A DNA stretch of 64,000 nucleotides from Brachionus plicatilis (Eukaryota > Rotifera > Eurotatoria > Ploima > Brachionidae). Positions within the stretch are counted from its first letter, which is position 1; the number at the start of each line of letters is the position of its first letter. This document shows, in pieces, positions 34,598 through 47,183 of this stretch. The position numbers and the translations under genes were made by a program. The stretch lies in NCBI GenBank assembly GCA_010279815.1, contig QEOQ01000180.1:2487104-2551103 (forward strand), given 5' to 3'. The notes under the pieces are model-generated. The model did no database searches. It saw nothing but the letters and a program-made list of their open reading frames with translations, and was not told the DNA's origin.

Positions 34598-37500
34598 TTT
34601 TTTTTAAATAAAAGAAATTGTATTTTCAAAAATTCTAATTTGATACACTTTTTATAGGATTTTGATAGATGTTGCTCCTAACAAAATCTCATTTTTAAAG
34701 TTTTGTTATTTTTTAAATTCCATACTATTATTTAGCAAAAAATATTTTATTTTATATATTGGATTATTCTTCAAAAGTATTAATACAGTTATTTTAATTT
34801 AATCACAAAAAATAATCTAACCCAATATGTTCTATGTATTGATTTTATAATTCCGCTAAAATTGACGTTTTAAATTATTTCTATTAAATCAGTCTATTTA
34901 AAGTAATTTCAATTGATCTTATACCTTATAAGGTCCATGAATCGAGTAAACAAAATGAGAAAAAAGAATATTTGCTACTGAAAGATCGTTTATTAAGAAT
35001 ATTGTGTTTCTTCTTTTCTTCAATAATTAAGCATTAGAACAAAATATTGAATGCATACGAAAAAGGAATCTTTAGACTTAATTGTGAAATATCGGTTAGA
35101 TATTTTTTCTAAATTAAAAAAAAATGATTTTTAAAATATTTTTTTATTTGCTAAAATAGCAAAAAGTATACAAACTAAAAATATCTTCTTTATCAGCATA
35201 ATTAGATCTTTCAGCGTCATATATTTTCTTTTCTCATTTAACTCAACCTCACACCTCATGAGTTAAAGAAAAATCTCTTCTTTCTTAAAGTTGAAGATGT
35301 AGATTTACTATTAATTTATAAAAAAAATTAAATTTCCTTATAAAGCAGTTTTTGGAAAGTTAGAATCTTGTCTATTTTTGGCTAGAATGAATTAATTGAT
35401 GAAAAGTTTGGTTAAGTCAAATTGCTTGTTCTTTGAGTGAACCATTCAATTTAAAGGAAACTTGTATTTTCGACAACCACTTTATAAATTTCAAGCTTCC
35501 CAATCAGCCATTTTTTGTTTATATAAAAAAATAATTAAAATTGTATATTTCATGCATTCGTATCAAGAAAATACTAATTTGTCTATGAATTTAAATTTGC
35601 CAGTATTTTTCTGACCATTTGAAAATCACCGTGGATTTTTGAATCCAATGTTTGTTTCTGTCAAAAAAAATTATAAAGTAGATAATAGAGAATCCACGGA
35701 TTATTTTTAAAGTATTTAAGTATTAATTCGAGACTTTATTATAAATTATTTCAATAGATAAATTTTCGAAAAAAATTAAAAGGATGAACGGTGTACACAT
35801 AAGTTAAAAATTTTGAATCAATAATTCACTAAAAATATCCGGTTTTATGGAATTCAATACAAGAATAGAACAAAATAATAAAATTGAATAACATTATTTC
35901 TAGATTTACAAATTTTTGGGACACTGAATATTAGAGCAATTTTACCTAGCAAAGCAATTTTGTTCAAATAAAATAATTTTTTTTAAAAACAATTAACATA
36001 CTTTCTGCTAAACTGTGCAAATTTAGCAGCAATTAAATTTCAATACATCGAAATTTTACCAGCGTCGTGCCAGACATTGACAATTGATGCAACTATGAAT
36101 GTTACACTATGTTGCACTTACAGAAGTATTTAAGAACTTTTATAAAAAAGCTTGTAACTTTTCTAAAATGTATTTGTCATTTGTTCTTTTTGAAATTATT
36201 TAAACTTTAACAATATTTAAAAATTTTTCTAACAATGGCAAAAGAAGTTTAATTACTCAAAGCCATTTAAAAAATATATTAAATAAACTATCAAAAAAAA
36301 AAAAAAAGTTAAAGCTTTTTTATAGTTAAATTCTGTTCTGTTTTATTATTTTGTACCAAATTTCACATAAAAAATATCCCAAGGTTTCAACAATCTTAAT
36401 TTTGCTTTGGAAGATTTAATTACTAGAAAGGTTAACTAACAGATGGCGAAGAAAAATTTTCAAAAATCTACTTATAGGCTCAATAAAGTCATTCAAAATT
36501 CTTTAAAAAAAAAAAAGTGTCAATAAAATAACTAACATTTGTCTATTAATTTAGCTTTTTTGTCTAATGCCTTGATCATTGCTTAGACGCTGCATGCAAG
36601 CAGAATGACCTTTGAAAAAATTTTCTTATCTTTTTTAAGAGAATTCACTTAATGGAAATTTAAATTTTAGTAGATAAAACAAAACAAAAAATCTAATTAA
36701 TTACCTTTTAAGAAATCATTTATTATTTGAGTTTAAGTCAAATATTTTTGCAACAATGAGGGTAAAAAATAGATTATTCATTAAACGCTCCGAAATCTTA
36801 GCATTATTTTCATATATGGCTTTTAGAAAATTTTACAGCTCTATTTTAGATAGAATTTGTCAATATTTCATAAAAAAATCTATTTTTCAATTTTTAGTTT
36901 TTTGAATGGCTTTTTTTGAAAGAAAAACCATTTCGTCCCATTGATTTTTTAACACTAAATATGTTATCGTCGGATCATTTTTGAATTTTAAAAAAAAATA
37001 ATTTCATTTTTTTTTAAATTGTTAAAAGCGATTCAGTTTAAGTGCAATTATTTTTGTTGCATTCAAATTGAGCCTAGATATTTAATAAATATTGCCTTTT
37101 GCTCATTTTTAAAATAAAATCTTGATTTAGGACAAAGATTTCGATTTTATTTGTTAAAAAAAAAATTAAATAAATTGTTTATGAGGCAAATTCTGATTCA
37201 CTAAATTTGTCCATAAAATGTGGCAATCAGCACAGACAAATCACGTTCAAAAAAGATGCTTATCTTGACAATTCAAAAATAACATTTAGAGTATTTAAAG
37301 GCAATATATATTTAAACATCGATTTTTAAATCTTAAAGGGAAATGGTTTATAAATATATTTCTCGTTTCTTTTTTAAGGATTCAAAATTAATTTAAATAT
37401 TTACTTTTATTGCTTTAAACTAAGAGTACAAAGAGTAAAATTTAAGAAAAAAAAAAACCTAAAATATTTTCAAGACAAATATAATAGCCTAACCTTTGAA

Positions 37501-38039
37501 ATTATTCCCGAGCATACACTTATTCACATTTGTAGGCACGATATTGCGAAATCTCTCGCTTATCATAATCACAATTTATAATTTATTAAAATTTTTTAAG
37601 TTTTCATATTTTTTTGGAATTCATTTGATATTGTTGATTGTGTTTAGATTTTTTACAACCAGAATTATTTAATAAGTATTCGTGAATTAAATTTGTCATT
37701 TAAAGACGCATTATTCATCAAGTCTAATGTCACTTTTTTAGGCAAAGTGATTTTACCAAACAGATAAGTTTTTTTTTTAATTATGACGCAAGAAGCATTA
37801 CTAGATATTATTGACTTGTTTGCTGTTATGATATTTCATTTATTTTCTAACATTAATTATGTTCGAAAATATTTTTATGTTTCTATGTTAATAATGTCTT
37901 CATGATTTCAGTTTCGTGTTTTTTTTTTCAAAATTTTAAACTTGACTAATTTAAATTTGGAAATTCGGCTGATTTTCCAAAAAATCATTGAGTTAAACGT
38001 GGCTAAGACATACACTTTTTTATTTTTTTATTCATCTAA
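34598..38039. other. Gene desert, third part
   Basis: Nothing recognised apart from a minor inverted repeat (CCGTGGATT at 35628 and AATCCACGG near 35690). Confidence 0.4.
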
Positions 38040-38880
38040 TACTTTTTTTTTGTGTTTAAATTTATTCAAAAACCAAAATCTGGGTTAGGTCAAAGTTTTC
38101 TCAAATAATTTTGTTGTTATTGTTGTTGCCTAATTTCAACAGTTTTTTTTTTTTTAAGTGAATAAATCAACCGAAAAACAAATTAAATTTTTTTCTGTCT
38201 AACTCAATCAATTTTAGAAAATATCTTCACGTTTTGTTGGAATTTAATCAAATTATTCAAAAAAATTTTGCTTGTATCAATAGGTTATCGAATATTATTT
38301 AACATAATTTCAACATTTTTTTCAAAATTTATAAGTGAACAAATCAACCGAAAAATAGAAAAAATGAATTTTTTTTCAGTCTATCGAAATTGTTGAATTT
38401 AAATTAAAATCTTCTTAGAAATTTTGGCATAAAATCAAAAATATTCAATCAAATTAGGATTAAACTAATAGATTTCCGAAAATTTTTTTTGTTTATTAGT
38501 GAATAAATCTACCCAAAAATTAAGAGGAAAAATTAAATTTTTTTTATATAAATAATTGATCGGTATTTTTTTTGAATAAAATTTAAAATATTCAATCAAA
38601 TTTGGGTTAGATTAATAGGCCATCATTTTTTTTTTATTTTTAAGAGAACAAATCTACCCAAAAATTAAAAGAAATAATTAAATTTTTTTCTAACCAAATC
38701 TATAACTTAATAACTGCTCAGTATTTTTTTTAAAAAAAAATTTAAAATATTCAATCAAATTTGGATTAGATCAATAGGTTCTTGAGTGATTTTTTCTTAT
38801 TACATAATTGTGATGGTGTTGTTTTATATGATTGAATAAATCTGTCGAAAGTAATAAAAAAATATTATTTTGAAGAAAAA
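38040..38880. repeat. Degenerate tandem repeat, about five units of 145-190 bp
   Basis: The anchor word GTGAA(T/C)AAATC(A/T)ACC(G/C)AAAAA recurs at about 38159, 38335, 38499, 38644 and (worn) 38832. Each is followed by a T-rich run, and most are preceded by ATTCAATCAAATT(T/A)GG(A/G)TTA and TAATAGG. Spacings are 176, 164, 145 and 188 bases. Confidence 0.65.
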
Positions 38881-39971
38881 AAAATGCAGATTTAATTTCT
38901 AATCTATTTATTCAACAAGAATTAATTAAATTTCTAGATTCTATTCAAAAGTTGGAAATTAAAAAAGCCGACTTATGATAAGAGTGTCCGTTCGAGTAGT
39001 TAAATGCATTGGAAAATATTCTCTTTTGTCTTAGTTGCTTTAAGGATAACAATTAACCCCCAAGGCGCCTATAAAACTTTACTTTTTGAGAAAGTCATAT
39101 CTTTTATTAAACTCAAGAGGTAAAATTTTCGCAAACAAAAATATCATGACTAATCAATTAATTGAGGGAAATTATTTGGCAAAAATTTTATGAAAACTAG
39201 GCTATTTTGCGATTTATACAATTTGTTTTTTTACAAACTAAAAGGTAATAAAAATTTTTATTTTTTAACTAAACCAAAGGTCTTAGAAACATTGAATTTT
39301 GGGTCAAATTAAAATTTTAATTCGCAATCAAAAAGTTATTTTTATTTTTTTCTACCGGGTTTGGTAGATCTTTTCAAAATTTAAATTTAGAGTCAAAAAT
39401 TAGGACTTTGACGAGTTCAAGAGTGGGTTCGAATTTTTTAATTTGAATTTGACGCGCGTGCTTGAAATGTAGCCCCGTACCTTTGAATTAAAATGCTTTA
39501 AAATGAATGCATCGACAACAAATTTAGGCTCGTTTTGAAGATAAGATTTTCAAAAAAAAAACACTTATTTAGTTCATTATCAAATTTCAAATCAGATAGA
39601 AATTGGACAGAGTTCAAAATTTTATTTTATAAATCAAAAAAAAAATTGACAGCTTTATTTGAAAACAAAAAGATCTGGTCGTTTGGTCAATCGATTTGCT
39701 CTGGGCTTTTTTTTAAATTTTTTTTTCACCTTTTTTTTTTATTTTTTTTTATTTTTTTTAATCCAAATGTTAACTTAAAATCAAGAAAAAAGTTTGACTT
39801 AGACTTAACATATTCAATGAAACAATTAAACCCGTGTCCTAAAAATTAACTTTTTTGTTGCCAAAGTAAGAAAAGACAATTTTTTTCAATAGAAGAAAAA
39901 AAAAAATAATCACCAAACTGATGTTCAAATTTAGATAGTTAAAATTAATTTAATGAAAACTTCCTGAAATA
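38881..39971. other. 5' flank of the RNF19 gene
   Basis: AT-rich. The region from about 39400 to 39540 is slightly less so and may hold the promoter. No clear TATA box or initiator could be chosen. Confidence 0.35.
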
Positions 39972-42900
39972 ATGAACAAATCATCACAGACGTCCACTGT
40001 AGACGAAGATGATGACGGAGGCCATGCACTAAAGACCTGCGAGCGCAAGTCGACGAGCACGGAAAGAGTGGATTCGGTCACCTTTAAGACTAAGCCGCAA
40101 AAATCAGCAAGAAAAACATCGAACAACAACCGAATGCAGCCGATCAACACTCGGCTGCGTTCGGTGGTCGAAATTTTGCGCAATCGCTTCAACCACACAA
40201 GCTCTTCGAAGCGCAATTCCACCATGCTGGGCCAAGTCCATTCGCCAAGTGAGCCAAAGTCAACAACGCCAAGAAAACCGCCCAGCGAGCCTAAGAGTGA
40301 AGAGAGCGAGCTCACGTGCCAATTGTGCTACTTGAAGTTTGAAAAAAATGCCGCGCAAAACCAATCGGACAACTTCATGTACCCCATGCAAACATGTGAC
40401 CATTCCTTTTGTGCCGAGTGCCTCCGACAATATCTTAAGTACCAAATAATTGAATCGCGGGTGTCAATAACATGTCCCGAGTGCAACGAAAAGATGCACC
40501 CGAGCGACATTTACAAACTGCTCCGGTTGCACGTCAGCCAGCCAGAGTCGGCATCGAGCTCGCCCAAATCGACCAATTCATTAATAAAAGAAAATGTCCA
40601 GGGAAACAAGGATGAATGGCTTCAATTGATTTACAAATATGAGGAGTTTATGGTGAGGAGAGTTCTGGTGTCCATACCGGACATTCGTTGGTGTCCAGCG
40701 CCAGATTGCACCTATGCAGTGATAGCGTCAGGATGCGCCAATTGTCCCCAGTTGTATTGCCAGAGACCCGGTTGTAATACCTCGTTTTGCTACCACTGTA
40801 AACAGTATTGGCACCCGAATCTGACATGCGAGGACGCGGCACTCAAGAACCTAGAAACCAGCCTTAAAAAATCCAATTCCACAGTGAAACTAAGAAATTT
40901 ACTGCAGCGATCCAATTCGCACACAAGTCAATCGTCGTCGAACGGTGTCAATCAAAATTGGGCGAGTATCAGCGCTATTCAGTCTGTGAACAATAGAAAT
41001 AGCGATTGGTGCAAGGAAGAAATAAAGCAATGTCCAAAGTGTCAAGCTTTGATTGTCAAAATGGACGATGGTTCTTGTAATCACATAACTTGTCCGGTGT
41101 GCGGGTGCGAGTTTTGTTGGCTGTGCATGAAGGAGATCAGTGATTTGCATTATTTAAGTCCTTCTGGTTGTACATTTTGGGGCAAAAAGCCTTGGAGTAG
41201 AAAAAAGAAAATTATGTGGCAACTAGGTAATGTTGATTTTTATTTTAAATGATCGATTGAATTTTGTGAGTGTGAATTTTTCAACAAGTCTTGAGGGCTT
41301 TGATTCTGAATGAAAATGGAAATACAGTAAAGATATGATATAAGAAATTCGAAATCGCACCAGAAAAAATTCTTATATCAGACAATTTATTATAAAAGAA
41401 AATTTTTTGTTGGTTCAAGAAATTGTTTAAGATATAAGGGAAGTTTTGAGAATCTTTTTTTATCTAAAAAATTAAGAATTTGAACATTTTTTTTTAACTA
41501 ATAGCACCACTCAAATTGCTTATTTTGTCATTTTTAAAAAGTTCAACTTTCTTATGAACAATAAGTTTAACATAAAAATCATTTTATTTGTTTTTAACAA
41601 TCAATTTGTTATTAAGATAAATTTTCTTAATGAGAATTTTTAATATGCAAAAAAATAGGCACTAAAGGTAGAGAAAAAAGATTTTGCTCCTGAAGGTTTA
41701 GTTTATTTAAGCGAAAATTTCTTAAACCCATATTTCTTAAAAAAGTTTTTCACTGTATGTTGGAATTTAAAAATTTTGCAATTTAGGATTAGAAAGAATT
41801 AAATTTTTTTTTTTTTAAAAAAGTATGAATAAATATCAGGCAAAAATTTAAAGTATTTTAACTATATTTTACTGAATAGTGCTCCTGTTTTTTTGATTAT
41901 TTAAGCATTTCATTTTTATTCTTTTTGCTATTTAAAAAAAATTAGATATAAAATATTAAAAAATTTTAAATTGATTGTCAAGCTGTAATTTTTTTCTATT
42001 TTCAATCCTCATTCATTCGGCGAATTCGAAATATTTTTAAACAATCTATTCAAATTTCACATTAATTAATTGAAAAAATCTCTAATTCTCAAATATCAAT
42101 ATGAATAATAAAAAAATAATGCTGAATTTGTTTTGGATAAGTGCAGGTGTTTATTAAACATTTATAATACATTTAAATTATAATTGAATAAATTTTTGTA
42201 TGGTTTTTTGGTTAGATATTTTAAAAATCAAAAACACGCTTAATTTAATCTCAAATTTCTGGTTTCAATTATTGAATTATGATATCACGTTTTTTGGACA
42301 GCTTTTTTAATTTAAATTTTAAACCAAGATATATTTTTTCAATAATTGATAATTTAAAAACATCATGTACCATATACAATAATTGTGTCTCCTTATTTTA
42401 CAAATATCATAATTACCACTTTCTTTTAAATAACAATCTCAAGCATAATTTTATAATTTAATTCTTTTTTACAGCGAATCCTAATAAAACGATTCGAATT
42501 TTAGCGAAATCAATGTCAACTTAATTTAATTGAAAAAATCAAATAAAACAATTTTTTACTTTTAAATTTTATTCTGAATTCGGCATCAAAAATAAGGAGC
42601 AAATAATTTAAAATTAAATTTTAAAATATGAAATTCAATTTTTAATTTTTTAATTTTTTAATTTTTTAATTTTTCAATTTTTAAATGCTTAAAAACACCA
42701 TTAAAATTGTTTCATAATAAGTGCAAACTTTTGACGAGTGCTTATTTTTTAATTCAATTTTTGATTCTAAATTCAAATCCTAAAAAAAAACCTGCCTTAA
42801 AATGTATGGAGAATTTACAATTCAATAAATAATTAGAATTTAAATAAGGCACCTAAAATTTTAAAATTTTTAATATAATTTAAAATTTGATCTCTATTTA

Positions 42901-44947
42901 TACGATTTAATTTAAAGTTGAATTGAAATAAATTAAAAAATTTTTGCTCAAAAAATAATTTCAGTAGTTGTTTTTTTTTAATTAAACGGAATGAAAAAAT
43001 TAAATTATTTTAATAAAAATTTATTTTAATTCGACAAAAAAATGGAAATAACAACGAAAATTTTTTTTATTTTTTATAAACTGATGATTTCTCATGTAAA
43101 AGTCGATTCTTTTGTTAATAAAACACATTTAGATCAGATCTTATAAATCCAAAACGATGTTAACTAAATTTAAAACTTTTGTTGCTTAAAATTAAATAAA
43201 ATATCTTAAAATAATAGCTAGAATGGAAGAAAAATATTAACTCATAAAAAAAATATTAAATTTTGTTTCACCCTGAAACAGATGTCTACAAAATCCATGC
43301 AATTTTGTTAATTTGAAATGACATTCACCCCACCTTTTCGATAGTTTAACAATAAGAAAAAATTTAAAATAAAAACTGAAAATTTTTAGCTTATTTAAAT
43401 ATTTTTCATTACAAAAAAAAATACAAATTAAATTCATAAATTAAATTAACTTAACAAAGGATACAAGAAAATTTCATTTTGGTTTCTAATTTTTTCACCA
43501 AAAAAACACAAAAATCTATTTATTCAGGAATGAAAAAACCTATTTAACTTTTACTAATTTAATATTTATTCAAAAAGGTACATTGATTGGTGCTCCCGTT
43601 GGCATAGCACTAATAGCTGGTGTAGCCGTACCAGCTATTCTAATAGGTCTTCCAATATGGTCGGGTCGAAAGGTTTATATTCGCTACAAATCAATGAAAA
43701 AACACAAAAGAAATCTGATAGTAGTAGGCACAGTATTTGGCACAATTTTGGTAGCGCCTGTGGTGGCAACATTGGCTGTAGCAATCGGTGTTCCCATTTT
43801 GTTGGCCTATGTTTACGGTGTGGTCCCCATTTCGCTTTGTCGTGGTGGTGGTTGTGGCGTGACCACTAATAACAATGGCGGAGTTCGCTTCGAATTCGAA
43901 GAAGAAAATACAGACAACAATCTAGGCCTCTATAACTTGAACAACACGACAAACCAAGCCATTTCTTCGAATACCGCCAATTCCGTAACTGTTCCAATAT
44001 CGGCGATAGAGCCTAAACCAGACAGTGTAGTGGTGTCCACTCAATCGGCTTCGACCTCAATAAAAACCAAAAAAAATTCATTACAACAAACTCCTTTATA
44101 CGTAACAATTACCATGGCCTCCAACTCGATCAACTCGAACAGTTCCAAGTCAAAATCTAAATCTCGGACAAGATCCACGTCAAACCGGAGACGCAGTGCT
44201 CTGAAGCAGTGCAGTCAAAAAAAGCTTCAGACATGTGCAAATGCTTGCGGTTCGGTTGAAGTGTCCAAAAAGGAGTCGAGGAGCCGCAAAAATTCAAAAA
44301 AATCAGGGATTTATTTAACACCTATTTTAAGTGAGACCGGCACTGGAACCAGTGTATTGAACAAAATGTCCGATTCGAATTACTCAAGTGATTCTAGCTG
44401 TCACTTGGTGGAAAATTTTGACGACACCAAGTCAGAGACAATGCAAACAGGACTTGAAACAACCAAGTCCTCGCAGTTGTCGACGCGGCGTTCATCCGAA
44501 TCATCGAAGCGTTTGAATGAAACTTCGATTAAAAAACTGATATCAACCAAAATAGTTAATAATCCAAGTATTAGTGAAATGTCAATTGGTTTGGCGAGCT
44601 TGAGTGCAACCAGCGCTTTTCAGTACAAAGAAGACGAAGAAGACGAGGACAGTTTATGCTCTAAGACAGATTTGTGCGACAGGGAAAGTGCTAGTAATAA
44701 AGCGCTCACTGGTGGCTCCGTCAAAAAACTCAAAGTTTCCAAAAGTATTAAGTTTTCTGATTCTGTTCGAAACAGTATCCTGGATGGAAAAAGCGACAAC
44801 CATCAGTGTATAGAGATTAAGTCAAATTATACACTCAACAGTTTGGAAAACAAAACCAATATGGACACCGAAAATTGTAGTATTTCTATTGAAAGCGAAA
44901 AATCAGCTAATCCGAGCACACTAGCTCTAATTGGGTCCATAAAGTAA
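39972..44947 (+). CDS. RNF19: RNF19-type RBR E3 ubiquitin-protein ligase, two exons, 874 aa
   Basis: RING-between-RING ligase of the RNF19A/B (dorfin) type, which takes ubiquitin from an E2 onto its own cysteine and passes it to substrates at the ER membrane. Exon 1 is 39972-41226 and exon 2 43578-44947; the 2351-base intron (GTAATG...AAAAG) splits a Gly codon to give [12 protein letters not shown], matching the family. RING1 starts at C116 and ends near C171; IBR is about 222-286; RING2 is about 354-385 with catalytic Cys in DGSCNHITC (C369). [13 protein letters not shown] precedes two membrane segments (about 422-444; 465-500, [18 protein letters not shown]), a family signature. The N-terminal 110 residues and the Ser-rich 370-residue tail are unstructured. 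Length is close to human RNF19A. An AATAAA at 44965-44970 follows the stop. Confidence 0.93.
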
Positions 44948-44964
44948 TATATTTTTTTTTTAAT

Positions 44965-44970
44965 AATAAA
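44965..44970 (+). terminator. Possible polyadenylation signal of RNF19
   Basis: AATAAA 18 bases after the stop codon. In sequence this AT-rich the motif is frequent, so this is only the nearest candidate. Confidence 0.3.
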
Positions 44971-45736
44971 TAATTGATAATTAATTTTAAATCAACAATC
45001 AAGCTTGTTTTTAAGTCACAAATAAAATTAAAAGTCACTAAATTAAAGTCAAAGAGCATTGTAAAATTTCTTGAAAAACTTCCAATACAAAAAGTTGTAC
45101 AATTTTTTCCGAAAAAAATTTTACAAGTTTTTTTCGGCGTGTGCTAATTCATTAACTAAAATTACTGATTTTTTATCAATTTTACTAGATGAATATAAAA
45201 ATGACTTCCATTTCATAAAATTACTTAGTTAATTTAAAAATGTGGATTTATTTTAAAAATCAAGTATGATGCTAGTTTTTTCAATATTTAATTAAATTTA
45301 AAAAAAAATAATTTTTTATTTAACTTTTTTAAAAATTTTTATTTATCCTTTGCCTCTATATGAACCAAATTGTAACGAGCAAAAATTTATTGAGATCTTA
45401 ATTAGAAATCAGATTACAGAACTCATATTTTTCATCAAAATTCATACCATAATATTCTTAATTATCTAAATATTGTTCTAATTCAAAAAAAAAAATCTAA
45501 TTGTTCAAAACATCCTTCTCTGGCTTAAAAAGATGCTCAAAATCCAGTTAAACGTCTATCTGCTGATTTTTAGTTTTTTCAAAGTATTAATATGTTTAAA
45601 TTATAATTTTAATACGATTTAGAAAAATTAATAAGAATAATATCAGTTATGCAAATTTAGGAAAAAAAATTTTTTTTAGTAATTTTAGTTAAAGTTTCAA
45701 TAGTTTTGGTTAAAAAATAATAAATCACCATAAATA
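44971..45736. other. Intergenic; AAGTC-rich repeat remnant
   Basis: 44990-45070 has TTTTTAAGTCACAAA, AAAGTCACTAAATT and AAGTCAAAG, resembling the repeat around 3375-4419. The rest is AT-rich. Confidence 0.3.
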
Positions 45737-45907
45737 ATGGTCAAAAACTTGTTCTCCAGATGAAACAACTTTTGTTTCACCTAATGCAGAAGTCTGCAAA
45801 ATTGCACTCTATTTAAAAGTATTAAAAATAAAACGCAATTATTTGGCGCAGACTTCTTCTAAAAGTTGTTCCACTTTGTTTCATCTGGAGCATAAGTTTT
45901 TGACCAT
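45737..45907. mobile_element. Short TA-flanked MITE, 171 bp
   Basis: ATGGTCAAAAACTT and, a few bases further in, CTCCAGATGAAACAA pair with TTGTTTCATCTGGAG and AAGTTTTTGACCAT at the other end; TA flanks both sides (45735-45736; 45908-45909). Inner words CAGAAGTCTGC and GCAGACTTCTT continue the inverted repeat. Confidence 0.65.
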
Positions 45908-45939
45908 TAGAACAAAAGTTGTAAAATTTTTTTCTTTTT

Positions 45940-46170
45940 GTGTTGGAAGTTTTGCAGGAAATTTCACAATGTCAAGTCAGGACTTGAATTAAAAAAATCA
46001 AGTCATTTTTAAGTCAAAATTAATATTTGAATTTTAACTGTTTCATGCAGTCACGATCGTGGTCACATGAATTTTTGACCGACAGGAAGGGAAAATAAAT
46101 AGAATTCAGATTGAATTGCAAAAAAAGTTTTAGTCAATTAATTTACTTAAGACTTGTGACTTAAAAAACT
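45940..46170 (-). repeat. Dispersed AAGTC-rich repeat copy
   Basis: The reverse complement of this stretch carries GTGACTGCATG followed about 25 bases later by ATTTTGACTTAA, which lines up with GATCATGACTGCATGG and ATTTTGACTTGAG at 4143-4195. Another related patch is at 59960-60050. Confidence 0.4.
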
Positions 46171-47183
46171 CTGAATACAATTAGTAAACGAATTTTTGAT
46201 ATTTTGTCTTTTAAATAATAATGCTTTTGATGTATAATTTATAATTTATCCACAAAAAAAAATTTGTTTTATCAAAGAATAAAATAGAATTAAAATTTAT
46301 ATTTAGATTATTTTTCAAATAGACCAAAAATTTCCTATTGTATTTGATCAAATTATAAACAAGAATGACTTTTTCATGTTTTTAGGGATGACGGAAGTGT
46401 GCATCAGTTGTGAATGTTGAAATTTTGAGTGCCAACAAAATCGTCCTTTGTTACCCTAAACGCTCGGCCAAATAGAAATTCAAAAAATCGAGTTTAATCA
46501 CTGAGTTTTAATTGATAAAATTTTATTTTTTTAATTAATTTTCTTTGATTACTATTGAGTACTGTTTATTATTTTCTAAAAAACCTATTTCTGCTATTTT
46601 TTTTTTAGCACATATATATAAATATTTTTAATTTTGTAATAATGTTAAAATCGATATTAAAATGTAAAATTTTGATTATACACTTGATAAATTTGAGCAT
46701 TGATTGTAATTTTGCTCTTCTAAACAGATCGTTTGACAAATTTTTCATTAGGTTATTTAAAATAGCTAAACCGGTATAAAAACTTGTTCATTTTACAATT
46801 ATATGTAAATAATAAAACTCGTCTAAAATATTATAATGTTTACATTCTGTAATCTTAAATCTAGTGTAATGGTAAACGATAATTCAATTATTTTAAAAGT
46901 CGGCACCAAATCATGTAATAATTGCTAACAAGAAAACTTTTTAACATACTGGGACCATAAAAATTAAATATAATACAAATTATTTTTTAAATTAAATTGT
47001 TTTTTTTTTATTTGTAAATTTTGAACACGACTAATAAAATCTTCCAGTTGTTGAAAACATTTCTAAAGCATTAATGATTGAATGCAGAATGTTTTTTTTT
47101 AAACTTTTAAACTATTCGGAAAATAAAAAACAATTTTAAAATTTTGAAAATTCAAAAATAAAAATATTTAAAAAAAAATTTTT
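46171..47183. other. Intergenic, 3' flank of galactokinase
   Basis: AT-rich, no gene or repeat recognised. Confidence 0.4.

Noticed and set aside
39950..41150. Five open frames antisense to RNF19 exon 1
   Set aside because: They mirror the coding strand of a well-supported RING-IBR-RING exon and show no family pattern of their own.
43583..44947. 454-codon open frame starting at a methionine-coded position in the RNF19 second exon
   Set aside because: The frame is exon 2 of RNF19; the apparent start is an internal codon after the splice acceptor at 43577, not a separate gene.
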